A model generated the notes under the pieces. It was not told the origin of the DNA. It made no database searches and saw only the letters and a list, made by a program, of their open reading frames with translations. Position numbers and translations under genes: made by a program. DNA of 64,000 nt, taken from positions 620,001 through 684,000 of the forward strand of contig JAPKDQ010000001.1 in assembly GCA_028822445.1 (NCBI GenBank). Reading direction: 5' to 3'. This DNA comes from Rhodospirillaceae bacterium (lineage in GTDB: Bacteria > Pseudomonadota > Alphaproteobacteria > Rhodospirillales > Rhodospirillaceae). Positions 35,505-42,931 of this stretch are shown piece after piece; position 1 is the first letter of the stretch; each line of letters begins with the position of its first letter.

Positions 35505-36509
35505 ATGACCGACGCTTCCCAGACTTCTGCCACCGTATGGGCTCTTACCGATGACCGGCCGGGCAACAACGTCCAGGTTATGGGGGTCGCCGGAGCGCTT
35601 AATTGGCCAGTGGAAGAGAAAGCGATTCGCTATACGGCCTTTGCCGGGCTGCCAAACATGGTTCGCGGGGCCACATTAGCGGGCCTGACAGATGACTGCC
35701 GCGAGGCACTAGCAGGTCCCTGGCCGGACGTGGTTATCTCAGCTGGTAGACGATCTGCTCCAGTTGCTCGATGGATCAAGCGTCAGTCTCAAGATCGCAC
35801 TAAGCTGGTTCAGGTCATGTTCCCTGGACGAGCGGGTACTCAAGATTTCGACCTTATTGCTGTCCCTGACCATGATGCAAAATGGGGCGTGGCCAAGTGG
35901 AAGAATGTTGTTTCGATCACCGGCGCGCCCAACCTCATCACGGCGGAGCTTCTCAGAAAGGAAGCTGACCTCTGGCGTGACAGGTTTGACTCACTGCCGC
36001 GTCCGTACATTGCCGTCGTGGTCGGCGGGTCTACGCGACGGCGCGCGTTTTCGCAGGTCAGGGCCTTTGACCTCGGTCTTCAAGTCGCAGCGCTCGCCAA
36101 ATCCGTCGGCGGCAGCGTGCTCCTGACAACATCGCGTCGGACAGGCCTAGATGCTGAATCCGCGCTCACGCAAGTTATTCCCGAACCACGCGCGCTCTTT
36201 CTTTGGGGGGAAGAGGGCGAAAACCCGTATGTCGGTTTCCTTGCTCTCGCCGATGCCATCGTTGTGACAGGGGATTCTGTCACCATGTGCGCTGAAGCCT
36301 GTGCGACAGAAACGCCTGTGTATATTTATGCGCCGCCGTATTCGGTGGGCGCTAAACATCAGCGTCTCCACCAGCGACTTTATGACCTCGGGTATGCTAG
36401 ACCGCTCGGTCAAACTTTTGAGGCTTGGTCTCATCCGCCCTTAAACCCCGCTCACAATATTGCTGAAGCCATCCGCCGGGTTATCGCTGGCGGGCCCGCA
36501 AAAGGATAA
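35505..36509 (+). CDS. ELM1/DUF1022 family protein
   Basis: A 334-aa protein of the ELM1-like (COG3660) family. It opens TVWALTDDRPGNNVQVMGVA, the family hallmark. Two Rossmann-like lobes follow: PDVVISAGRRSAPVARWIKR and YIAVVVGGSTRR. The C-terminal lobe has DAIVVTGDSVTMCAEACATETPVYIY. In plants ELM1 helps mitochondrial division; the bacterial role is unknown, and the fold recalls GT-B glycosyltransferases. I use ATG 35505; the open frame extends upstream into non-coding sequence that overlaps pyrE. Hyi starts 8 nt after its stop, so they are co-transcribed. Confidence 0.85.
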   Translation: MTDASQTSATVWALTDDRPGNNVQVMGVAGALNWPVEEKAIRYTAFAGLPNMVRGATLAGLTDDCREALAGPWPDVVISAGRRSAPVARWIKRQSQDRTKLVQVMFPGRAGTQDFDLIAVPDHDAKWGVAKWKNVVSITGAPNLITAELLRKEADLWRDRFDSLPRPYIAVVVGGSTRRRAFSQVRAFDLGLQVAALAKSVGGSVLLTTSRRTGLDAESALTQVIPEPRALFLWGEEGENPYVGFLALADAIVVTGDSVTMCAEACATETPVYIYAPPYSVGAKHQRLHQRLYDLGYARPLGQTFEAWSHPPLNPAHNIAEAIRRVIAGGPAKG

Positions 36510-36517
36510 AGGCCTCC

Positions 36518-37297
36518 ATGCCACGTTTCTCTGCCAATGTTTCCATGCTGTTTACTGAAGTTTCATTTCTGGAGCGGTTTGCGACGGCATCTGCGTGCGG
36601 GTTTAAAGGCGTAGAGTGCATGTTTCCTTATGCCGAACCGGCGGAGAAAGTCGGTGATGCTATAGCTATGGCAGGCCTTAATATGGCGCTGTTCAATGCA
36701 CCCCCCGGTGACTTTTCAGCGGGTGAGAGAGGGCTTGCAGCTCTGCCAGGACGACAGCAGGACTTTCGTGATTCCATGGAGGTCGCGTTCAAATACGCAG
36801 AGCTTATGGATTGCAAACGCATTCATGTTTTTGCGGGGATCGTTCCAGAAGAGCAGTGGGAAGAGGCTCTCGGGGTTTATATAGGGAACCTAGCCGCTGC
36901 GTCTGATATGGCAAGAGAGCTCGGTATAGATATCCTCATCGAGCCAATTGTCATGGAGGGATACTTTCTGTGTCGGCCAGATGATGCGCTTCAGGTCCTG
37001 GACGACGTGAAAGCGAACAACCTCAAGATTCTATATGATATCTATCAGGCTCAACTGGGGCAGGGCGCGATCACAGACTTCCTAGATAGGCATATGGATA
37101 AGATCGGACACATTCAGATTGCCGGTGTGCCAGGTCGGAATGAGCCTGACCGCACGGGCGAGCTCAACTGGCCGTATCTATTCGACCTTCTCGATGCGCA
37201 CGGCTACGCTGGGTGGGTTGGCGCGGAATATTCCCCCAGGGCTGGAACAGAGGCTGGTCTCGGCTGGGCGAAAGACTGGGGTATCATGGCGCCTTAA
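36518..37297 (+). CDS. hyi: hydroxypyruvate isomerase family protein
   Basis: A 259-aa TIM-barrel sugar isomerase. It begins MPRFSANVSMLFTEVSFLER, typical of Hyi/OtnI. Metal-site features are DILIEPIVMEGYFL (Glu), NLKILYDIYQAQLGQG (Asp), IGHIQIAGVPGRNEPDRTGELNW (His and Glu region) and the late VGAEYSPRAGTEAGLGW. Hyi interconverts hydroxypyruvate and tartronate semialdehyde; a 2-oxo-tetronate isomerase role is the alternative. It follows the ELM1-like gene closely. Its stop overlaps the stop of the convergent binding protein gene by 4 nt. Confidence 0.88.
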   Translation: MPRFSANVSMLFTEVSFLERFATASACGFKGVECMFPYAEPAEKVGDAIAMAGLNMALFNAPPGDFSAGERGLAALPGRQQDFRDSMEVAFKYAELMDCKRIHVFAGIVPEEQWEEALGVYIGNLAAASDMARELGIDILIEPIVMEGYFLCRPDDALQVLDDVKANNLKILYDIYQAQLGQGAITDFLDRHMDKIGHIQIAGVPGRNEPDRTGELNWPYLFDLLDAHGYAGWVGAEYSPRAGTEAGLGWAKDWGIMAP

Positions 37298-38805
37298 TTA
37301 GCCACGTCGAGTGTGTGGAAAGACAGCACGTCAGCTTCAACGGCATAGCTGGTCACACGCGCTGCTAGTGCATCAAACGCGGGGCTCTGCCACTTGAACA
37401 AGCCGGGCGGGTTGTCACGCTCATAGGCGAGCACTTCACCGACTAATTGTCGCCTTACTTCTGGGTCTGCTGCGCTTTCCGCCGCATCTATGAGCGGCAT
37501 AATAGCCTGATCGCAGTAATATACGGGGCTCCACTTGCAGGATCGTGTGCGGTAGCCATGCATGGGATCGAAGCCGCTGGTGACCATAGAAAAGGCAACA
37601 ACCGGGTCCGGCCAGCCGGTTTGGTACATGTACTCCAAGTACTTCCCGAAGGTTGTGCGACGAATTTCCATATTCACACCAATAAGCGCGAGGTCAGCGG
37701 CGATTTGTTGATGGGCTTGATCGTCGCTCGCCCCGGCGCTGGCTGCGACCATAACTATGTCAAAACCGTCTGCATACCCGGCCTCTACGAGCAGGGCCTT
37801 GGCCCTTTCTGGGTCGTGGGGATGCGGTTCTAGCGCTGGGTTGAACCCAAACGCCAAGGGGTGGGCGACCTGCGAAGAGGGGGGAATGGCATCGTCAAAC
37901 ATCACGGTTAGAAGAAGGTCTCGATTAACCGCGTAATTTAAGGCGCGTCGTACCCTGACGTCGGCCAGTGGAGACTCCTTCGCGGTGATGAACTGAATAT
38001 AGGCGACTGAGGGATTGGCATAGGTCACGATCCTTCCACCAGCAGCCTCAACCGAAAACTTATCTTCGGCGGCCACATTGAACGCGACGTCGAGAGAACC
38101 GGATAGTAGCCCTTGCACACGCGCTGCCGGGTCATCCAACTGGACCAGCGTTATCTCGTCCAGAGCCGGGGGCCGCCAGGCCGAAGTGTTCGCGGTAAGG
38201 TGAATGCGTCCGTTCTTCCAGTCTCTAACGGTAAACGGGCCGGAGCCAATGGGGTCTAGCGCAAAAGCTTTAGGGCCGAGTATGGCAAAATGTCTCGGCG
38301 CAGGAATTCTAACGAAATCAAGATGAATCGGCAGAATAGCGTTGGGTTTGGCAGTTGTAATAGCAATGGTATGGCTGTCTCGTGGTTCGGCACCGATGAC
38401 GCCAATACGAGACAAATGCGTACCGATGGTTTCGCTCTTTCCCTCGTCTGATAGCAGGTACTTAAAGGCTGCTGAGACGGCTTCGGCATCGAAGGGCTCA
38501 CCATTTGAAAATACGACATGACGGCGAAGAGATAGCACCCATTTGTTCTGGTCTTCCATCTCCCAGGCCGTTGCCAGGGCGGGGCCAGGTGAGCCGTCAG
38601 CCCCAATGCGGGTTAAGGTATCGAATATAGCTTGAAGGGGTAGCGTTCCAGGCAGGCTAACATTTTGGTGCGGATTACCAAGTGTGGGTGGTAATATCTG
38701 AATGCCGAGCGTCAGGGATTTATCCGCTTGCGCTGGGTATCCAGCGATGCTCAGAAGGAAAGCCAATCCCGCGCTCAAAAGGGTGTCTTTTAGTGAACGT
38801 GCCAT
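37294..38805 (-). CDS. ABC transporter substrate-binding protein (SBP_5), orphan
   Basis: A periplasmic SBP_5 protein of about 503 aa. The signal peptide (LLSAGLAFLLSIAGYPAQAD) is followed by LTLGIQILPPTLGNPHQNVS, VVFSNGEPFDAEAVSAAFKY, GSGPFTVRDWKNG and VRVRRALNYAVNRDLL. It is clearly similar to the protein at 57173-58687 along its length, for example FSNGEPFDA versus FSNGEIFDA. I chose ATG 38805; the longer frame begins with GTG at 38883. No permease genes are next to it. It is divergent from the GST genes (about 70 nt between starts). Ligand unknown. Confidence 0.88.
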   Translation of the reverse strand: MARSLKDTLLSAGLAFLLSIAGYPAQADKSLTLGIQILPPTLGNPHQNVSLPGTLPLQAIFDTLTRIGADGSPGPALATAWEMEDQNKWVLSLRRHVVFSNGEPFDAEAVSAAFKYLLSDEGKSETIGTHLSRIGVIGAEPRDSHTIAITTAKPNAILPIHLDFVRIPAPRHFAILGPKAFALDPIGSGPFTVRDWKNGRIHLTANTSAWRPPALDEITLVQLDDPAARVQGLLSGSLDVAFNVAAEDKFSVEAAGGRIVTYANPSVAYIQFITAKESPLADVRVRRALNYAVNRDLLLTVMFDDAIPPSSQVAHPLAFGFNPALEPHPHDPERAKALLVEAGYADGFDIVMVAASAGASDDQAHQQIAADLALIGVNMEIRRTTFGKYLEYMYQTGWPDPVVAFSMVTSGFDPMHGYRTRSCKWSPVYYCDQAIMPLIDAAESAADPEVRRQLVGEVLAYERDNPPGLFKWQSPAFDALAARVTSYAVEADVLSFHTLDVAN

Positions 38806-38875
38806 TTGCTCAGTATAGCGCAGTTGGCAAGGAGCCTCTAAACTGCTTTTAAATAAATACAGAGGGGAACACACG

Positions 38876-39502
38876 ATGGTCACACTATTAGGGAAAGCTA
38901 TTTCACGCTCGGCCAGATGTCTCTGGGCTTTGGAAGAGGTGGGCGTTGTGTACGAACATAAGCCTCTTAATTACTCTACGGGAGACGCGAAGACGGCCGA
39001 GTTCAGGGCCATTAATCCAGGGGCGAAAATTCCAGTGCTCGTAGATGGCGATGTCGCTCTGTTTGAGAGTTTGGCGATCAATCTCTATGTGGCACAAGCC
39101 TATGGAAAAGGAGGCCTGTGGCCAGATGATGCAGCTGGTCAGGCGTTGTGTTTGCAGTGGACTTTGTTTTCCGCGACGGAGGTCGAGCCGCCCGGCGCAA
39201 CCAGGCTTGTTCAGTTCATTTTTAAAGCACCAGAGGACAGAGAGCAGGACGTTATTGATGCGGCGGGAGAAAAGGCCAAGCCGTCGCTCGATACTTTAGA
39301 AGCAACGTTGCAGTGTCGCGCGTACCTCGCAGGAGATACGTTTACAGTCGGTGACCTGAACGCTGCTTGTTCTATCGAATACCTGACCCGCACCGGTTTT
39401 GACCTTTCTCCATGGCCAAAGACCAAAGACTGGATCACACGGTGCTTAGATCGCCGCGCGTATCACGCCGTCGCCGCAATTAAGGCGAAAGAAGCGGCGT
39501 AA
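38876..39502 (+). CDS. glutathione S-transferase family protein (1 of 3)
   Basis: A 208-aa GST. The N-terminal thioredoxin fold begins MVTLLGKAISRSARCLWALEE, with a Ser in the catalytic position. NPGAKIPVLVDGD (cis-Pro) and LFESLAINLYVAQAYG (glutathione gamma-glutamyl contact) follow. The C-terminal helical domain ends with DLNAACSIEYLTRTGFDLSPWP. A purine-rich GAGGGG precedes the ATG. Its stop overlaps the next gene (TAATG). Substrates are unknown; the family detoxifies or catabolises electrophiles. Confidence 0.9.
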   Translation: MVTLLGKAISRSARCLWALEEVGVVYEHKPLNYSTGDAKTAEFRAINPGAKIPVLVDGDVALFESLAINLYVAQAYGKGGLWPDDAAGQALCLQWTLFSATEVEPPGATRLVQFIFKAPEDREQDVIDAAGEKAKPSLDTLEATLQCRAYLAGDTFTVGDLNAACSIEYLTRTGFDLSPWPKTKDWITRCLDRRAYHAVAAIKAKEAA

Positions 39503-40152
39503 TGATCAAGATATATGGCAGTTTTGTTTCCCGAGCGACGCGCAACCTGTGGATACTCGAAGAACTGGGCGTCGAGTATGAGCACGTCTCGCTCGACTGG
39601 GGAAAGCAGGAGAACCGGTCTTCTGAATACTTAAAGATAAATCCAGCCGGTAAAGTTCCAACACTCGTTGATGGCGATGCAACGCTGTCTGAATCTCTGG
39701 GGATCAATCTCTACCTAGCTCAGAAATACGGTGCGGGAGGCCTGTGGCCTGACGATGATGCTGGGCGTGCACGATGCATTCAGTGGTCCTTTTGGTCTGG
39801 TGCCGAACTGGAGCCATTAGCCTACGGCCGTATTCGTGAGTTCTTATTTAAGAAAGAGCCTGACCGCGATCAGGCTCTGATCGCCGATTTGGCGGAGCGC
39901 ACCGGTCCAATGCTTGATCTGATGGCGGGTACGTTGGCTGAGACCGATTATTTATCTGGACAAGGCTTTACCGTGGCCGACCTCAACGCCGCCGGTGTAA
40001 TAGAATATCTTGAGCGGTCAGGTTTTGATCTTTCCGGATGGCCAGGCGTTGCGGAATGGTACACAAGAACATACGGACGCTCGGCGAACCAAAAAATTCA
40101 AAAACAACGTGCACCAATCGCAGCAGACATGATGAAAAGGTTACGGGAATGA
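39502..40152 (+). CDS. glutathione S-transferase family protein (2 of 3)
   Basis: A 216-aa GST paralogue of its two neighbours. Landmarks: IKIYGSFVSRATRNLWILEELGV, KINPAGKVPTLVDGDATLSESLGINLYLA, and GQGFTVADLNAAGVIEYLERSGFDLSGWP. The ATG overlaps the previous stop by one base (TAATG), and its own stop overlaps the next start (ATGA). This strongly implies that all three are made together in similar amounts. Confidence 0.9.
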   Translation: MIKIYGSFVSRATRNLWILEELGVEYEHVSLDWGKQENRSSEYLKINPAGKVPTLVDGDATLSESLGINLYLAQKYGAGGLWPDDDAGRARCIQWSFWSGAELEPLAYGRIREFLFKKEPDRDQALIADLAERTGPMLDLMAGTLAETDYLSGQGFTVADLNAAGVIEYLERSGFDLSGWPGVAEWYTRTYGRSANQKIQKQRAPIAADMMKRLRE

Positions 40153-40760
40153 TTACGCTTTACGGGAACGATAGATCACGCGCTACACGCAATGTCTGGA
40201 TGCTGGAAGAGCTTGGCGTCGGATACGAACGCAATATGATTGATCACACTAAAGGTGAAGCTAAGCTGCCTGACTTTCTAGCGATGAACCCTGGTGGAAA
40301 GGTTCCTGCTTTGAGAGATGGTGACGCGGTCATGTTTGAATCTCTTGCCATCAATTTGTACCTGGCGATGACGTATGGCAAGGGCACCTTGTGGCCTGAT
40401 GATTTAGCCGGGCAGGCTGCTGTGCTGCAGTGGACGATGTTTTCTGCAACCGAAGTGGAGCCTCATACAGTCGGTGCGTTGATTGAACTCATATTCAAAC
40501 CTAAAGACTTGAAGGATGAAGCTGTCGCCGAGGCTTGTTTAGCCAAATTACCACCTATTTTGAACGTTATCGAAACAACGCTGAGTGATCGCGCGTTTCT
40601 CTCAGGAGGCAGCTTCACGGCAGCCGACTTGAACGTGGCTTGTGTGGTGAATTCACTTCACATGATCGGATTTGATTATTCACCATACCCCAAGATGACG
40701 GCGTGGCTAAAAAATTGTGCGGATCGCCCAGGCCAGAAAAAGGCTAGCGCGAACAAGTGA
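40149..40760 (+). CDS. glutathione S-transferase family protein (3 of 3)
   Basis: A 203-aa GST. It starts MITLYGNDRSRATRNVWMLE, then NPGGKVPALRDGDAVMFESLAINLYLA, and ends SFTAADLNVACVVNSLHMIGFDYSPYP. The open frame reaches back to 40038 but only the ATG at 40149 gives the normal GST N-terminus, and it overlaps the preceding stop (ATGA). It differs from its neighbours enough to suggest distinct substrates or subunits of a heterodimer. Confidence 0.9.
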   Translation: MITLYGNDRSRATRNVWMLEELGVGYERNMIDHTKGEAKLPDFLAMNPGGKVPALRDGDAVMFESLAINLYLAMTYGKGTLWPDDLAGQAAVLQWTMFSATEVEPHTVGALIELIFKPKDLKDEAVAEACLAKLPPILNVIETTLSDRAFLSGGSFTAADLNVACVVNSLHMIGFDYSPYPKMTAWLKNCADRPGQKKASANK

Positions 40761-41217
40761 TAGAGACTTGCGGCCTGCAGAAGGGTGGGGCAATGCAATT
40801 CAGGCTTGGGTTGGCTTAGCGATAACGATGGACTACAGGATAGAGTGGGGATTGTGTTGTCGGCTGTGACCTACAGCGTGAGTGCCAGGTTTGCCAGTAT
40901 ACTTTTCCGGGGTTGATTGCATTCTAAAGGCGTTGCGGCCGACCTCAGTGTTAAACATGATGAAGTCTTTCTTGGATATGTCTTCAGAGACATTTTCCAA
41001 TTTGTACGACCATTTAGCTTTGATATTCTGGTCCAGAAACGACCCAATGGCTGTGGTTCATTCGGCTATCGTAGAGTGCGCTTTATATTTTGCTGTAGCT
41101 ATACCCATTTCTCTCGCCTACCGACCCACAAATCTGTGCCGGCCATGCGATTATTTGAGACTAAGGCTAAGTCTCAATAGTTAATAAATATCGGGTGATA
41201 AACCATATGTGAGCGGT
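40761..41217. other. 457-nt gap after the GST operon
   Basis: A convergent gap between the GST operon and soeC. Three reading frames stay open for 80-100 codons, but none has good composition or a recognised motif. No clear terminator was found. I see nothing to annotate here. Confidence 0.3.
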
Positions 41218-42168
41218 TCACTCTACTCCGTAATATAGCGTCACCACATGTTTTGCCTCGGCAAAGAAAAGCCACCGTTCGATAGCGACCCCTGCCAGCG
41301 TGAGGAGGGTGCCGGGGAAAATCATCCAGATGAGATAAGGCAGGGGAAGGATCGACGGCATTACACAAAGCACAGCAGCCGGAACGACCAAGAGTAGATT
41401 ACGTGCGACCGCCCTTAAGGAGTCCGCATGCTTGCGGGCAACGCGATATCCCATTTCCTTGAGAACGTAGTTGGCTTCTGTATGTGGCCATTCGACGGAG
41501 CGAACTGTATTGCCGGGAGATGCCAATGCTGCTCCTGTGTTCTGTGCATGCTGTTCCCAGGCTTTATGAAGTCGAGCCCAGTATCTGTTCTTTGCAATTG
41601 CTGCGGCTAAGACCAGGATAACAGCCAGTGTCTGAAAGCGTATTGGATGCAGGCCAAATCCTGTCGAAACGGAGACCAACACGGCTAAACCAGTCAGAAG
41701 GCCGAGGCTTAAGTAGCTAGCGACCGTCCAATTCGTAGCCCAGGCGGGAATAGGTTTAAGCGACCGATAAATCATGCCGGTCGTGAATAGGGTCGCAAGC
41801 GCCGTTAAGGCAGTTGCAAATCCGGCCCAGACCCAAGGTCCATCGACGCTGCCAAGTACGACCCAAGCATATGAATAGGTGAGTGCTGGCACATAAGAGA
41901 TGATAGCCATAACGCCTTCGCGGGATAGCCAAGATGATTTCCACTGACTGATCGCCCGCCACGCTCGCTCTGGATGCCCGAGGTGAAAGGTTGACGACAA
42001 AAGCCCGATGGTCACGAGGGCAAGCGCGGGGAGCATCAAGGATGCACCGAGCCAACGGTTGTCGTCTGGCAAGACGCCGTATGTGACGAGCAATGGCGCA
42101 AGTGCAAGGATCCCATAGCCAATGCCCGAGGCTGTGGTGAAAAGAATAACGGAAGCAGCTGGGTGCAT
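41218..42168 (-). CDS. soeC: sulfite dehydrogenase membrane anchor subunit (SoeC / DmsC-type)
   Basis: A protein of about 316 aa with eight or so hydrophobic helices, of the DMSO-reductase anchor (DmsC) type. It begins MHPAASVILFTTASGIGYGI, followed by SSTFHLGHPERAWRAISQWKSSWLSREG, a conserved DmsC-like loop. Such anchors pass electrons between the iron-sulfur subunit and the quinone pool. Start 42168 has GGAGCAGGAC directly upstream; the longer frame at 42216 overlaps soeB. It lies 10 nt after soeB. The Soe assignment depends on the A subunit. Confidence 0.88.
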   Translation of the reverse strand: MHPAASVILFTTASGIGYGILALAPLLVTYGVLPDDNRWLGASLMLPALALVTIGLLSSTFHLGHPERAWRAISQWKSSWLSREGVMAIISYVPALTYSYAWVVLGSVDGPWVWAGFATALTALATLFTTGMIYRSLKPIPAWATNWTVASYLSLGLLTGLAVLVSVSTGFGLHPIRFQTLAVILVLAAAIAKNRYWARLHKAWEQHAQNTGAALASPGNTVRSVEWPHTEANYVLKEMGYRVARKHADSLRAVARNLLLVVPAAVLCVMPSILPLPYLIWMIFPGTLLTLAGVAIERWLFFAEAKHVVTLYYGVE

Positions 42169-42178
42169 GTCCTGCTCC

Positions 42179-42931
42179 TTAGTCCATTTGCTCGAGCATA
42201 CGGTCAACCCAGCCAAGTAAGCCCGATGCGCCAGACGTGTCTTCGAGGGGCGCCAAGGCAGTGGTCTGTCCAGTTGCAGTGTTTGCTATCTTTTCGCGTT
42301 GAGGCAAATACTTATTGGTCGGGCGATACCCCATTTCTGGCATGAGATCTTGTCCGTTCCGTTTACGTACGAGCCTGGAGACGTCCGATTGCGGGTCACC
42401 AAGGTCGCCATAGTGGCGTGCGCCGGTTGGGCAAGTTAATACGCAAGCTGGAACACGGTCTTCTTCGTCCAGATTTTCATTGTAAATCCGGTCTACGCAC
42501 AACGTGCATTTCTTCATGACGCCTTCGAAGACGTCATATTCCCGCGCGCCATAGGGACAGGCCCATGAGCAGAGTTTGCATCCGATACATTTGTCTTCGT
42601 CGACGAGAACGATGCCGTCGGAGATTCGCTTATAGGACGCGCCAGTAGGACAAACCGTTACGCAGGCAGCATCTTCGCAGTGAAGGCAAGAGCGTGGGAA
42701 GTGCAAGCTTTGGCTATTGCCTTCGGGCGTCGTTACTTCATAGCTATGAACCCGGTTGAACCAAACACCGTCGGCTCCTGCGCCATAAGGGTTAGTGTCA
42801 GTAAGCGGCGCCATGTGTCCGCCTGTATTCCATTCCTTACAGTTTGTGACACAGGCCTGACAGCCGACACAGGTGTCGAGATCGATCACCAACCCGAGTT
42901 TTCGAGTGGTTTTTTCTGGAAGACAGGTCAT
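42179..42931 (-). CDS. soeB: sulfite dehydrogenase iron-sulfur subunit (SoeB)
   Basis: A 250-aa electron-transfer subunit with four [4Fe-4S] clusters, DmsB/NrfC-like. Cysteine groups: DLDTCVGCQACVTNCKEWN; CLHCEDAACVTVCPTGA; DEDKCIGCKLCSWACPYGA; KCTLCVDRI...ACVLTCPTGAR. There is no signal peptide, in line with a cytoplasmic complex. Its start overlaps the end of soeA by 4 nt and it is followed by soeC. Confidence 0.93.
   Translation of the reverse strand: MTCLPEKTTRKLGLVIDLDTCVGCQACVTNCKEWNTGGHMAPLTDTNPYGAGADGVWFNRVHSYEVTTPEGNSQSLHFPRSCLHCEDAACVTVCPTGASYKRISDGIVLVDEDKCIGCKLCSWACPYGAREYDVFEGVMKKCTLCVDRIYNENLDEEDRVPACVLTCPTGARHYGDLGDPQSDVSRLVRKRNGQDLMPEMGYRPTNKYLPQREKIANTATGQTTALAPLEDTSGASGLLGWVDRMLEQMD

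Noticed and set aside
40882-41184. Open frames after the GST operon
   Set aside because: Two overlapping frames of similar length with poor composition and no motif; likely non-coding.
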